Made by a program: the position numbers and the translations under genes | The notes under the pieces: model-generated | What the model was told of the DNA's origin: nothing | Databases searched by the model: none | The model's input: the letters and a program-made list of their open reading frames with translations, nothing else | Assembly: GCA_016742275.1 (NCBI GenBank) | Contig: JACVCD010000011.1 | Location: 62,001 to 126,000, forward strand | Source of the DNA: Gemmatimonadaceae bacterium | Lineage (GTDB): Bacteria; Gemmatimonadota; Gemmatimonadetes; Gemmatimonadales; Gemmatimonadaceae | DNA: 64,000 nt | Direction: 5' to 3' | In this document: positions 1 through 9,341 of the stretch, piece by piece | Position numbering within the stretch: the stretch's first letter is position 1 | Layout: each line of letters opens with the position of its first letter

Positions 1-8
1 CCAAGGCC

Positions 9-746
9 TTGCGTTCAGCCGAACATGTTTGCGTCCTGACCGGCGCTGGCATCTCGGCTGAAAGCGGAATTCCTACGTTTCGTGAGGCGCAAACTGGCCT
101 TTGGGCCCAGTATTCGCCTCAGGAACTGGCAACGGCTGCGGCCTTCGCTTCGCACCCGGCGCGTGTCTGGCAGTGGTATGCGGCCAGACGCGCCTCCGTA
201 CGCGTCGCACAGCCCAACCCCGCACATCTCGCGCTGGCCACGCTGGCGCAGCGGGTTTCGCACTGCTCGCTCATCACGCAGAACGTGGATGACCTGCACG
301 AACGTGCCGGATCCCGTGACGTGATTCGGCTGCATGGCTCACTCATGCATGCGCGGTGCAGCAACGGCTGCGCGGGCTCGGTACTACCTACGGATGAGCA
401 GCACGGTGATCCGCCGCCGTGCCCGACGTGCGGCGCGCTGATGCGGCCGGATGTCGTTTGGTTCGGCGAGCCGCTGCCTATGGGACCGTTCGAGGCCGCG
501 CGCAACGCCGCTGTGGCCTGTGACGTGTTTCTCTCGATTGGTACGTCCAATCTGGTCGAACCGGCGGCGTCTCTTCCGTGGATCTCTGCCACGCATGGCG
601 CGACCGTGATCGTGGTCAATCAGTCGATGGAAGGACAGCGCAAGGGGCCCAGCATTCTGCCGCTCGAGGGTCCGGCTGGTGTGTTGTTGCCGCGACTGAT
701 CGCTGAGGCTTTTGCCGGTCGGCGTCCGCGACGTCAGGCGGAATAG
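9..746 (+). CDS. cobB: Sir2-family NAD-dependent protein deacylase
   Basis: Class III sirtuin of about 245 residues that removes acyl groups from lysines using NAD+, acting in the cytoplasm. Visible motifs in order: the NAD-binding GAGISAESGIPTFR stretch near residue 12, TQNVDDLHERAG, the catalytic LHGS histidine, four zinc-site cysteines (C..C and CPTC), and the RPDVVWFGE signature. A Y57-x-x-R60 pair is present, which in SIRT5-like enzymes favours negatively charged acyl groups such as succinyl, so desuccinylase activity is plausible. The start used is TTG at position 9; the frame stays open to the window edge, so the true start may lie upstream and the gene may be cut by the window. It converges on the histidine kinase with a 22-bp gap. 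Confidence 0.9.
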   Translation: MRSAEHVCVLTGAGISAESGIPTFREAQTGLWAQYSPQELATAAAFASHPARVWQWYAARRASVRVAQPNPAHLALATLAQRVSHCSLITQNVDDLHERAGSRDVIRLHGSLMHARCSNGCAGSVLPTDEQHGDPPPCPTCGALMRPDVVWFGEPLPMGPFEAARNAAVACDVFLSIGTSNLVEPAASLPWISATHGATVIVVNQSMEGQRKGPSILPLEGPAGVLLPRLIAEAFAGRRPRRQAE

Positions 747-768
747 TCGAACTCAGGCGAGTCGGCCG

Positions 769-2187
769 TCAGTCCGAATCTTCGTCTATTGATGCACCAG
801 ATGGCGGTGTGGGGAACCAGGCAGCAATGGTGGTCCCTACGCCGACGGTGCTCTCCGCCTTGACTCGTCCGCCGTGTGTTTCGGTCAGGTGGCGCACGAT
901 GGCAAGACCGAGACCGGTGCCGCCGGCTTCCCGTGAACGACCCGGGTCCGCGCGATAGAAGCGTTCGAAAATGCGGGGCAGATGTTCTGCCGCGATGCCG
1001 CTTCCCGTATCGCGTACGCCAATCCACGTACCCTCGCCCTCAGTCTGCGAAAACAGCTCGACCTTGCCGGCGGTTGTGTGGCGCAACGCGTTTTCGGCGA
1101 GGTTGCTGAGGATCTGTCTTACGGCCGTCTGGTCACCAAAGACCCAGCGCACACCAATTTCCGTGCGCAACTGCACGCCCTTCAGTTTCGCGCGCTCCTG
1201 AAGAGGTGCCAGCACCTCACCGGCGGTCAACGCCAGATCGAGCGGTTCAGGATCAGGAACCCATCCACCTGATTCAATGCGAGACAGATCGAGCAGATCA
1301 TCCACGATGCGCTGCATGCGCAGCACATTGGATGCAGCCATGCCAAGGAACTGCCGTCGAAGCGGAGGCGGCAGTTCTTCATCCTGCAATGTTTCGACGA
1401 AACCGCTGATGATCGTGAGCGGTGTACGCAGTTCGTGCGACACATTGGCCACGAAGTCACTTCGTACGGTTTCGAGTCGGCGAATGGGCGTCAGGTCGAG
1501 CAATGCAAGCACCGCACCGCCGCCACGCAACGGCCGTACTGTCAGTACGAGCGTGCGCTCATCGATGCGCAGTTCACGCACGATGGTTTGTGAACCCGAC
1601 AGCACCAACTGCAGCGAATCCTGCAGCCCACTCTCCATGGGCAGTTCACTCGAAGGGAAGGGCAGTGCCTGCCGCAGCCCCAGCATCTGTCGTCCACGTT
1701 CATTGATACGGACGACGCGCTTGCGCGCATCCACGGCGATGACGCCTTCGTTCAGCGATTCGGTGAGCGCCACGAGCAACGCTTCTTCCGACTGCAGTTC
1801 CCAAAGACGCGTTTCGAGCTGTTCGCTCATGCGGCGCAGCGCGTCAGCCAAGTCGCCCACTTCACCACCGGTAATCGTGCGCGACGGGCGACGCGACAGA
1901 TCACCGGCGGCCAGGCTGCGCGCGATGTCGCGCAATTCTTCGATAGGTCGGGCAACGGGGCGCGCGAGTGCACGCGCAAGGACAACGCCAATGAGCAGCG
2001 TCGCGATACCGGCAATGCCGATGTCGCGACGAATCTGACTCAGTAGCACATCGTCATTGGCCGCTGCCGAGACACCCTCGGCGCGAACATGGTGTCGTAC
2101 GCGCCACTCTACGGCGGCGAGCACGAGCGCCATGAGCAGCGCAATGATGAGGAAACTGTTGAATGCCAGCCGTTGAGTGAGACGCAC
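769..2187 (-). CDS. PhoR-like sensor histidine kinase
   Basis: Membrane sensor kinase, 472 residues. Two hydrophobic segments (about residues 11-27 and 55-73) flank a very short periplasmic loop, so sensing is probably intramembrane or through a partner. A HAMP linker follows, then a PAS-type domain (residues about 135-235), the HisKA dimerisation domain with phospho-acceptor motif NVSHELRTPL near residue 250, and a HATPase domain with N box (NLAENALRHT), DTGSGI and GTGLGLAIV. The start codon is GTG. It lies 49 bp downstream of the response regulator on the same strand and is its obvious partner. Overall architecture matches phosphate sensor PhoR, but no pho genes are near, so the signal is not established. 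Confidence 0.9.
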   Translation of the reverse strand: MRLTQRLAFNSFLIIALLMALVLAAVEWRVRHHVRAEGVSAAANDDVLLSQIRRDIGIAGIATLLIGVVLARALARPVARPIEELRDIARSLAAGDLSRRPSRTITGGEVGDLADALRRMSEQLETRLWELQSEEALLVALTESLNEGVIAVDARKRVVRINERGRQMLGLRQALPFPSSELPMESGLQDSLQLVLSGSQTIVRELRIDERTLVLTVRPLRGGGAVLALLDLTPIRRLETVRSDFVANVSHELRTPLTIISGFVETLQDEELPPPLRRQFLGMAASNVLRMQRIVDDLLDLSRIESGGWVPDPEPLDLALTAGEVLAPLQERAKLKGVQLRTEIGVRWVFGDQTAVRQILSNLAENALRHTTAGKVELFSQTEGEGTWIGVRDTGSGIAAEHLPRIFERFYRADPGRSREAGGTGLGLAIVRHLTETHGGRVKAESTVGVGTTIAAWFPTPPSGASIDEDSD

Positions 2188-2236
2188 GTCCTGCGAAATC
2201 TAGTGGCGAAATCGAGAGGCGAACACGAGATGTGCG

Positions 2237-2956
2237 TCAGACGGCGCGTGGTGCAGAGGCACGGAGGCGATATCCGAATCCTCGCACGGTTTCGATCAAT
2301 TCACCGGCGCCGCCCAGTTTGGTGCGCAGACGCTGCACGTGCATGTCCACCGTGCGCGTCTGAATGTCAGGTGCCGCTTCCCACACGGTCTCGAGCAAGT
2401 GCCCGCGACCCTGCACGCGTCCACGGCGTTCGGCGAGCGTCAGCAACAGCTTGAATTCCGTCGGCGTGAGCTCCACGGCTTCGCCTTCCACCCGCACGGT
2501 CATGGCAGCGCGGTCGATCTGCAGCGGACCGATCACCAGTGCATCGGCACTGGTGGGCACCGTGTTGCCTGTGCGCCGGAGAATGGCGGCCACACGCAGC
2601 ACCAGTTCGGCCGGCGAGAACGGCTTGGTGAGATAGTCATCGGCGCCGAGCGAGAGTCCACGAATGCGATCCGGCTCTTCGCGGCGTGCGGTCAACATGA
2701 GCACGGCCATGTCGCGCACGGAATCATCGGCGCGGAGTTGTTCCAGTACGTCGAAGCCGGACATGCCGGGCAACATGAGATCCAGTACGATCAACGACGG
2801 GCGATCCCGCCGTGCGAGTTCTAGGGCATCCTGTCCGGAGGAGGCCGTCGACACCCGATATCCCGACTTGGCGAGATGATAGGCAACGAGGGCAACGATT
2901 TCCGGTTCGTCGTCGACGACCAGAATGCGATCGGGATTACTCGGAGCAGGATTCAT
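2237..2956 (-). CDS. OmpR/PhoB-family response regulator
   Basis: DNA-binding response regulator of 239 residues. The receiver domain (about 9-125) carries the acidic pair DDE, the phospho-acceptor Asp59 in VLDLMLPG, the conserved Thr in LMLTAR and the Lys in LTKPF. The C-terminal winged helix (about 140-235) has LTPTEFKLL and ends in the typical ETVRGFGYRL hairpin. It is placed between uridine kinase (7 bp upstream) and the histidine kinase (49 bp downstream) on the same strand, which suggests one transcript. PhoB is the closest recognisable relative, but pathway assignment is inference. Confidence 0.9.
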   Translation of the reverse strand: MNPAPSNPDRILVVDDEPEIVALVAYHLAKSGYRVSTASSGQDALELARRDRPSLIVLDLMLPGMSGFDVLEQLRADDSVRDMAVLMLTARREEPDRIRGLSLGADDYLTKPFSPAELVLRVAAILRRTGNTVPTSADALVIGPLQIDRAAMTVRVEGEAVELTPTEFKLLLTLAERRGRVQGRGHLLETVWEAAPDIQTRTVDMHVQRLRTKLGGAGELIETVRGFGYRLRASAPRAV

Positions 2957-2963
2957 CGAAAGG

Positions 2964-3641
2964 TCAGGTCGGTCCTGTGTCCGCTGGCACGGTTATCGTG
3001 GACAGCGGGGTCGGCGTCGGCAAACGGGTGCCGAGTCGCCGCTGGATCTTGGCTACGATCATTTCGATCGCGACCGTGTTCTTGCCGCCGCGTGGCACGA
3101 TCACATCGGCGTACCGCTTACTGGGTTCAACGAACTGCAGGTGCATCGGCTGCACCGTCGTGAGATACTGATCGAGCACGGACTCGAGCGTCCGTCCGCG
3201 CACGGCCGTGTCGCGACGAATGCGTCGCACAAGGCGGATGTCGGCGTCGGCATCCACGAACACCTTCACATCGCACAGGGCCCGCAATCCGGCATCTGCG
3301 AGCAGCAGAATGCCGTCCAACACCACAACATCGGCTGGCTCGATGCGACGGGTACGTGCGCTCCGCGAGTGTGACGCGAACTCGTAGATCGGCATCTCCA
3401 CCGCCTCACCACGCGAGAGGGCCTCCAGGTGCTCGGCCAACAGTTCCACGTCGAAGGCGTCTGGGTGATCCCAGTTGACGAGGTGCAGCTGATCGAGCGA
3501 GAGATGCCGGAAATCCCGGTAGTACGCGTCCATCTCGAGAAACGCCACGGAGGCATCAGGGAGCGCTTCTGCCACGTTTCGGGCAACAGTTGACTTCCCC
3601 GAGCCGGTTCCGCCCGCGATGCCAATGATGAGCGGTTTCAT
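2964..3641 (-). CDS. udk: uridine kinase
   Basis: Phosphorylates uridine and cytidine to UMP and CMP using ATP or GTP (pyrimidine salvage, cytoplasm). The protein of 225 residues begins with IIGIAGGTGSGKST, the Walker A loop, followed by the MDAYYRD substrate motif, NWDHPDAFD, DVVVLDGILLL (Walker B region) and the RRIRRDTAVRGR lid. I place the start at the ATG at 3641 because the P-loop normally sits within the first 15 residues; the open frame continues 74 codons upstream without similarity. It is the first gene of a probable operon with the two-component pair and is divergent from the nucleotidase gene. Confidence 0.9.
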   Translation of the reverse strand: MKPLIIGIAGGTGSGKSTVARNVAEALPDASVAFLEMDAYYRDFRHLSLDQLHLVNWDHPDAFDVELLAEHLEALSRGEAVEMPIYEFASHSRSARTRRIEPADVVVLDGILLLADAGLRALCDVKVFVDADADIRLVRRIRRDTAVRGRTLESVLDQYLTTVQPMHLQFVEPSKRYADVIVPRGGKNTVAIEMIVAKIQRRLGTRLPTPTPLSTITVPADTGPT

Positions 3642-3869
3642 GAGCGGAAGTTCCGGTTCGTCCACGACACGATCACCAACCTCAGGGGGTGTCGTGTCTG
3701 GTCCGCCACGACGGTGTAACGACTTCGTATCGGCGGCCAGGGACCGATGGGCTCTGTAACGGGAAGTTCGCGGGCCGGTGAAGGGCGGGCAAGCGCGGCC
3801 GTCCCCCTCCCAATGACGTTTTCCGGTCCGGGCCTCCACCGTCCTGCCGGGACCGACTAGCATTCCCCC
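3642..3869. promoter_or_regulatory. divergent intergenic region udk / nucleotidase
   Basis: This 228-bp gap separates two divergent transcripts and must carry both promoters. A hairpin is visible close to udk: CACGACAC at 3663-3670 pairs with GTGTCGTG at 3689-3696. A weak -10-like TAGCAT lies 8 bp before the nucleotidase ATG, with no convincing -35 element, so promoter positions are not resolved. Confidence 0.3.
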
Positions 3870-6800
3870 ATGGGACGCTCACTCTCCGCAGCAGGTCGGG
3901 CGCCGGGCGCCACGACCGGGTATTTCGCCCGATTGGGTGGTACCACATTGGCCCTTCTGACGGCCTCGGCTCTTGCCTCAGCGTTTGTTACCCCGCTCCA
4001 AGCCCAATCACGTACCGATGTCGTGATTGCGGCGACGACCGACGTGCACGGTCGCCTGCGCGGTTGGGACTACTACGGAAACAAGGCCGATCCGGCGTAT
4101 TCGTTGGCGGCAGCGGCCACCATTGTGGACTCGTTGCGGCGCGCTAATCCCGACGGTGTGGTGCTCGTGGAAGGTGGCGACATCCTGCAGGGCAATCCGC
4201 TCACGTATGTCGCTGCGCGCGTAAAGCCTACGCCGGTGCATCCGGTGATCGCGGCCATGAATGTGATGCGCTACGACGCGGCGGTGCTGGGCAATCACGA
4301 GTTCAATTACGGTGTGCCGCTGCTGCGTCGCGCCATCTCGCAAGCGGGATTCCCGTTCCTGGCCGCCAATGTGCAGGACGCACGCGGCAAGAACTTCGTC
4401 GCGCCGTGGACCATGGTCACGCGTCGCGGTGTGCGCGTTGCCATCGTGGGTGGCACGACGCCCGGGTCGATGGTGTGGGATCGCGACAATCTCAAGGCGG
4501 CGCAGCTCACCGTCAGTGACATCGTTCCAGCGGTGCGCGCCAGTGTGGCTGCGGCTCGCAAACAGAAAGCCGATGTAGTGGTCGCGCTCGTGCATTCCGG
4601 ATTGAGCGGTGAGGCCAGCTACGACACGGTTGCCACCGGGCTGCCGTCAGAGAATGTGGCCGCCCGTCTGCCGCGCGAAATCGAAGGCATCGATGTGGTA
4701 GTGCTGGGCCACTCGCATCGCGAAGTCGTGGACAGCGTCATCAACGGTGCACGCATCGTGCAGCCGCGCAATTGGGCCGGCTCGGTTGGCATTGCCACAC
4801 TGTCGCTCGAAAAGCAGAAGGGCCGCTGGCGAGTGGCATCGAGCACGGGCACGTCGGTGCGCGTGACGGGGCATGCCGAACGTGCCGATGTACTGGCAGC
4901 GGCTGCGGCGTCGCATCAGTCCACACTGGCGTGGGTGAACTCGCCGGTTGGTCGGACGACAGTGGCGTGGTCGGCCGACAGCGCGCGCGTGGCCGATGTG
5001 CCCATCACCGACTTCGTGAATGAAGTCATGCGCCGGAATTCCGGCGCACAGCTGGCTGCCACGGCCGCCTTCTCGCTCGATGCAGGACTCGATACGGGTG
5101 CAATCACGCTGGCTGAGTTGTCGCGGCTGTATCCGTACGACAACACGCTACGCGCTGTGAAGGTCAGTGGTGCGCAACTGCGTGCTTTCCTCGAACACTC
5201 GGCGCGCTATTACCGATCGCTTGGCCCGAATGGAGAGGTCCCGTCCGGTGGTATCGTCGATCCGTCGGTGCCGGGATTCAATTTCGATGTCGTGTCGGGT
5301 GCGGAGTACACACTCGATCTGCGGAAGCCGTTGGGGCAGCGTGTCACGCGCCTCGAGTTTGGTGGCAAGACCGTGCAGCCTACGGACAGCTTCACGTTGG
5401 CGCTCAACAACTATCGGCAGGGCGGAGGAGGCGGATACGCCATGCTGGCCGGTGCACCACTGGTGCACAATCGCGATCTCGATATTCGGCAGTTGCTGAT
5501 TGAAGAAGTGCAGAAGGTCGGCACGCTGGATCCGAGCAAGTATGCGACCACCAATTGGTCGCTCGAACCGGCCAGTGCTCGTTCCGCGGCCTTTGCCGAG
5601 CAGCGTCGCAATCGTGTTGCCGAGCAGGGTGGGCGAGCAGTGGGACCAACCAACGGTGCACCGCCCGCTGGTCAGCGTACGGTGCGCGTCATTGCCATGA
5701 GCGACTTTCACGCCGCGCTGCGTCCGTCGTTTGATCAGAGCAACAATCCGGTTGGCGGCGCCGTGGCGCTCTCGGCGGCCATTCGCAAGGCGCAGAGCGA
5801 GTGTGTGGCGCCGGCGTGTGAAAGCGTAGTGATCGATGCCGGCGACATGTTCACCGGCACCCCGGCTTCCGATTGGGCTGGCGGACGACCCACTGTCGAT
5901 GTAATGAACCGACTCGATGTGGCAGCCGGTGCCCTTGGGAATCACGAGTTCGATTTCGGACAGGACACGTTGCGTCAGCGCATCCGCGATCTGCGCCATG
6001 CCGTGTTGGGCGCCAATGTGCGAGGTCCCGATGGACAGCGTCCAGCATGGTTGCGCGCCGATACGATTGTGCAACGTGGTGGTGTGTGGATCGGCATCGT
6101 CGGAGCGGCCGGAACACATACACCGGAAACGGCCAGTCGTCGGAAGGTCGGGACGCTGACATTCCTTGATCCGCTTCCGATTTTTGTCGAACGCACGCGC
6201 GCATTGCGGGCGGCCGGCGCACAAGTCGTTGTGGCGGTAATTCACGACGGTGGTCGATGCGAGCGCGATCGTCCCGATGTGTGCAGTGGAACGGGTATTG
6301 ATCTCGGTCGTCGACTCGGCGCACTTACGGCTGACCGCCCGGATCTCTACGTCATGGGCCACGCGCATGTGAATGTCACACTCGATTTCAACGGCTTGAC
6401 GGGCGTGGAGCCGACATCGAGTGGTCGCGGTATCGTAGTGGTTGATCTCCCGGTTGGTGGTGGTACGGCAAGAGCCGAAGTGCGTCCGGTACGTGGTACC
6501 GAAGTCGCTGGCGCGCAGCCGCAGATCGACTCGATTGTGAATGTGTCGGTCGCGCGCGTGCAGGAGCGGCTTACGCAGCCGGTTGGTACTGTGGCTGAAG
6601 CGATGCGCCGTACGGGCAGCCAGTACGGTCTGGGCAATTTGCTGGCCGATGCCATGCGGGTGATGGGCAGTGGCGACATCGGGCTCTGGAACAACGGCGG
6701 TATTCGTGCCGACGTTCCGGCCGGACCACTCAACTACGGCGGTGTTCACTACGTGACACCGTTCGGCAATCTGCTGGCACGTACACGTGTTCGTGGGCGC

Positions 6801-7145
6801 GATCTCGCGTTCGTGATGGAGACGGCGCTGAACGCACGAGGTGCTGACGCGCATGTCAGTGGGCTTATCATCACATTCGACACCAGCAAGCCCGCCGGTC
6901 AGCGCGTGGTACGCGTGACGGACAGCGTGGGTAAGGCGATCGAGCCGGATCGCATCTACACCATCGTGATGAATGACTTCATGGTGGAGAATGATTTCCG
7001 CGAGCCGTTGGCGCGCGCCGTTTCCACCGAGTTCACCACGATTCGCGATATCGACATGTTCGCTGAGTATCTGCGGAAGTTGCCGCAGCCCATTCGGGCT
7101 GATGCCACGCCGCGATTCCGGCCTTTGACGAACGGAGGCAACTGA
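3870..7145 (+). CDS. tandem CpdB/UshA-type nucleotide phosphoesterase
   Basis: Exported protein of 1091 residues built from two complete metallophosphoesterase-nucleotidase units. A signal peptide (about 1-46) ends in LQAQ. Unit 1 (about 48-580) has TTDVHGR, GGDILQGNP, GNHEFNYG and GHSHRE plus a C-terminal domain with LYPYDNTLRAV, as in 2',3'-cyclic nucleotide 2'-phosphodiesterase CpdB. Unit 2 (about 605-1085) has MSDFHAA, DAGDMFTG, GNHEFDFG and GHAHVNV plus the NNGGIRAD substrate loop of 5'-nucleotidase UshA. The fusion resembles the trifunctional YfkN enzyme of Bacillus. It should turn RNA breakdown products and nucleotides into nucleosides in the periplasm. Its TGA overlaps the next ATG by one base, and adenosine deaminase and PNP follow, giving a salvage route. 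Confidence 0.9.
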   Translation: MGRSLSAAGRAPGATTGYFARLGGTTLALLTASALASAFVTPLQAQSRTDVVIAATTDVHGRLRGWDYYGNKADPAYSLAAAATIVDSLRRANPDGVVLVEGGDILQGNPLTYVAARVKPTPVHPVIAAMNVMRYDAAVLGNHEFNYGVPLLRRAISQAGFPFLAANVQDARGKNFVAPWTMVTRRGVRVAIVGGTTPGSMVWDRDNLKAAQLTVSDIVPAVRASVAAARKQKADVVVALVHSGLSGEASYDTVATGLPSENVAARLPREIEGIDVVVLGHSHREVVDSVINGARIVQPRNWAGSVGIATLSLEKQKGRWRVASSTGTSVRVTGHAERADVLAAAAASHQSTLAWVNSPVGRTTVAWSADSARVADVPITDFVNEVMRRNSGAQLAATAAFSLDAGLDTGAITLAELSRLYPYDNTLRAVKVSGAQLRAFLEHSARYYRSLGPNGEVPSGGIVDPSVPGFNFDVVSGAEYTLDLRKPLGQRVTRLEFGGKTVQPTDSFTLALNNYRQGGGGGYAMLAGAPLVHNRDLDIRQLLIEEVQKVGTLDPSKYATTNWSLEPASARSAAFAEQRRNRVAEQGGRAVGPTNGAPPAGQRTVRVIAMSDFHAALRPSFDQSNNPVGGAVALSAAIRKAQSECVAPACESVVIDAGDMFTGTPASDWAGGRPTVDVMNRLDVAAGALGNHEFDFGQDTLRQRIRDLRHAVLGANVRGPDGQRPAWLRADTIVQRGGVWIGIVGAAGTHTPETASRRKVGTLTFLDPLPIFVERTRALRAAGAQVVVAVIHDGGRCERDRPDVCSGTGIDLGRRLGALTADRPDLYVMGHAHVNVTLDFNGLTGVEPTSSGRGIVVVDLPVGGGTARAEVRPVRGTEVAGAQPQIDSIVNVSVARVQERLTQPVGTVAEAMRRTGSQYGLGNLLADAMRVMGSGDIGLWNNGGIRADVPAGPLNYGGVHYVTPFGNLLARTRVRGRDLAFVMETALNARGADAHVSGLIITFDTSKPAGQRVVRVTDSVGKAIEPDRIYTIVMNDFMVENDFREPLARAVSTEFTTIRDIDMFAEYLRKLPQPIRADATPRFRPLTNGGN

Positions 7146-7384
7146 TGACGGCAACGACGGTGCGGGTGTTTGTGAATGAGCAGGGTGTGAGCATTCCGGC
7201 GGGAGGGACTGCGCTCGACGCGGTGCGCGCGCTTTTCCCCGAGGATGCCAGCGGCATCGAAGCCGGGACGCTCAAGCTGACCGACAGTCGCGGACTGCCG
7301 GTCTCGCATGATGTGGTGCCGCCGAGCGGCGCCATCTTCCGCGTAGTTGCCCATCGCGAGCGCTTGCCGCTGGAGTCCGCATGA
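7145..7384 (+). CDS. small beta-grasp-like protein of unknown function
   Basis: A 79-residue protein translated in an overlapping chain: its ATG shares a base with the nucleotidase stop, and its own TGA overlaps the add start (ATGA). The sequence pattern resembles the ubiquitin-like beta-grasp fold (ThiS, MoaD, TGS): a VRVFVNEQGVSIPAGGTALD opening, a central helix ending in LFPED, and a DSRGLPVSHDV hairpin. It lacks the C-terminal Gly-Gly needed for sulfur transfer or conjugation, so a binding or regulatory role is more likely than sulfur carriage. I do not recognise a named family; the reading frame is supported by tight coupling on both sides. Confidence 0.7.
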   Translation: MTATTVRVFVNEQGVSIPAGGTALDAVRALFPEDASGIEAGTLKLTDSRGLPVSHDVVPPSGAIFRVVAHRERLPLESA

Positions 7385-8463
7385 CGGTGAGCCCCGACAT
7401 GATGTCGCCAGCAATCGCCGAGATCGTGCAGCGCATGCCGAAGGCCGAACTGCACTGCCACCTCGACGGATCATTGCGCGCTGCTACTCTTCTCGAGCTG
7501 TCGAAAGCACGCGGCCTCACGTTACCGCATCACAACGTGGTGGATCTGGCGCGTTGGATGCGCGCGGACGAAACCGTGAACCTCGAAGACTACCTGGCGC
7601 GGTTCACCACCACACTGGCGGTCATGCAAACCGCGGCAGAACTCGAGCGTATCGCCCATGAGCTTGTGCTCGATGCGGCACTCGATGGTGTCCGCTATAT
7701 CGAGGTGCGGTTCTGTCCGGCGTTGAACAATCGAGAAGGATTGTCTCTTCCTGATGTGATGGACGCCGTACTCAAGGGCCTCGTGCGTGGGGAACGCGAA
7801 ACGGGCACGTTGGCCCGTGTGATTGTGTGCGCGCTCCGAAGCTTCCCCTGGCCACACGCCATGGAGATGGCAGAACTTGCGGTGAGCTACAAGGATCGTG
7901 GTGTTGTGGCGTTCGATCTTGCTGGCGGCGAACTCGGTAACGCGGCTTCGGTGCATGCGGCGGCGTTCGACTTTGCGCGCGCGAATAATCTCGCGGTCAC
8001 CGTGCATGCGGGTGAGGGCGATGGTGCTGCATCCATTCACGAAGCCGTGCATCGCTGTGGCGCCATCCGCATTGGACATGGCACCCGCCTCCAGGAAGAT
8101 CCCGATCTCGAGCGCTGGGTTGTTGATCGACAGATCCCATTGGAAGTGTGTCCCACAAGCAATGTGCAGACGCGGGTGACAGACACTTTTGCCACGCATC
8201 CGCTGGCGCGCTACGTGGCGCTCGGTGCGGTGGTCACGATCAACACCGACAATCGACTCATCAGCGGTGTCACGTTGAGCGACGAGTATCTGGGGTGCGC
8301 TCGTCATCTCGGCTATGACCTGACGCAGCTGGGCAAGCTCGCGGTAGCGTCTTTTGGTGCGGCGTTCCTGCCGCTGGCCGAACGGCATCGATTGCAGCAT
8401 GCCGCCGAACGCGAGATCGCGCTCCTGATCGCGAACGCGCCAACGGTGGAGCATCAGTCGTGA
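7381..8463 (+). CDS. add: adenosine deaminase
   Basis: Hydrolytic deamination of adenosine to inosine (or of a close purine analogue) in the cytoplasm. The 360-residue sequence shows the metal site motif KAELHCHLDGS near residue 22, VTVHAGEGD, RIGHGTRL and CPTSNVQT, and the TIN-TDN segment with the metal-binding aspartate. Length is normal for the family. It is coupled by ATGA overlap to the small beta-grasp gene before it and by GTGA overlap to PNP after it, so product inosine would pass directly to the phosphorylase. Adenine deaminase specificity within the same superfamily cannot be excluded by eye. Confidence 0.92.
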   Translation: MTVSPDMMSPAIAEIVQRMPKAELHCHLDGSLRAATLLELSKARGLTLPHHNVVDLARWMRADETVNLEDYLARFTTTLAVMQTAAELERIAHELVLDAALDGVRYIEVRFCPALNNREGLSLPDVMDAVLKGLVRGERETGTLARVIVCALRSFPWPHAMEMAELAVSYKDRGVVAFDLAGGELGNAASVHAAAFDFARANNLAVTVHAGEGDGAASIHEAVHRCGAIRIGHGTRLQEDPDLERWVVDRQIPLEVCPTSNVQTRVTDTFATHPLARYVALGAVVTINTDNRLISGVTLSDEYLGCARHLGYDLTQLGKLAVASFGAAFLPLAERHRLQHAAEREIALLIANAPTVEHQS

Positions 8464-9317
8464 GCGCGCCCCATATGGAGGATCTCGCATCGTACGGCGC
8501 CGAAGCAGCGCGCGCTGCAGCCGCCTACATCAAGCAGCGTGTCGGCGCGGCGTGGCAGACACCTGTTGCTGGTATCGTGCTCGGTTCAGGACTTGGCGGT
8601 CTGGCCGATCGCATTGAATCGGCTGTTCGCATTCCGTTCTCACATGTCCCTGGTTTTCCTGTGGCGACGGTGGCCGGTCATGCTGGACAGTTGCTGGTCG
8701 GAATGTTGGGTGGTCGACCGGTGGTGGCGCTCGCAGGCCGCTTTCACATGTACGAAGGGCATGATGCGGCACTCGCCGCATTTCCGGTGCGTGTACTCCA
8801 TGCGCTTGGTGCGCCGGTATACATCGCCTCTAACGCCGCGGGCGGGGTGCGTCGCACCTTTTCTCCGGGCAATCTCATGATCATTGCGGATCACATGAAT
8901 CTCATGTTCCGTAATCCGCTGATTGGGGCGAGCGAGCCGGGCGATGAACGTTTCCCGGACATGTCGGATCCCTACGATCGCGAGTTGCGCACGTTGCTGC
9001 ACCAGTGTGCCACGAGCATCAACGTGTCCGTGCAGGAAGGTGTGTACTGCGGTCTTCTCGGGCCTACGTACGAGACACCGTCCGAAGTGCGCATGCTGGA
9101 GCGTCTTGGTGTGGATGCCGTAGGCATGTCCACCGTTCCTGAAGTGATCGTGGCGCGAGCGCTCGGCATGCGCGTAGCCGCTGTGTCGTGCATTACAAAC
9201 AAGGCGGCCGGCCTTTCACCGGAGAAGCTGGACCACTCCGAAGTGATGGAAGCCGGCCGCGCGGTTGCTGCGCAGTTTGAATCGCTGATTACTGCCTTCG
9301 TACAACGTCTGCCCTGA
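8460..9317 (+). CDS. purine nucleoside phosphorylase (class I, trimeric)
   Basis: Phosphorolysis of inosine and guanosine to the base and ribose-1-phosphate. The 285-residue protein has GSGLGGLAD (phosphate loop), AGHAGQLL, GRFHMYEGHD, SNAAGG, LGPTYETPSEV and SCITNKAAG. The glutamate in TYETPSE and the asparagine in ITNKA correspond to the residues that select 6-oxopurines in trimeric PNPs, which fits inosine made by the upstream deaminase. The start is GTG, overlapping the add stop by four bases. It ends the operon; the next gene converges at 24 bp distance. Confidence 0.92.
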   Translation: MSAPHMEDLASYGAEAARAAAAYIKQRVGAAWQTPVAGIVLGSGLGGLADRIESAVRIPFSHVPGFPVATVAGHAGQLLVGMLGGRPVVALAGRFHMYEGHDAALAAFPVRVLHALGAPVYIASNAAGGVRRTFSPGNLMIIADHMNLMFRNPLIGASEPGDERFPDMSDPYDRELRTLLHQCATSINVSVQEGVYCGLLGPTYETPSEVRMLERLGVDAVGMSTVPEVIVARALGMRVAAVSCITNKAAGLSPEKLDHSEVMEAGRAVAAQFESLITAFVQRLP

Positions 9318-9341
9318 TTTGGAAGCGGATGCCCTCGCGGG

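Noticed and set aside
5148-7154. 668-codon open frame on the minus strand
   Set aside because: It is antisense to the tandem nucleotidase, whose motifs are complete; the translation is His/Arg/Thr-rich with no domain, as expected from GC-rich codon bias.
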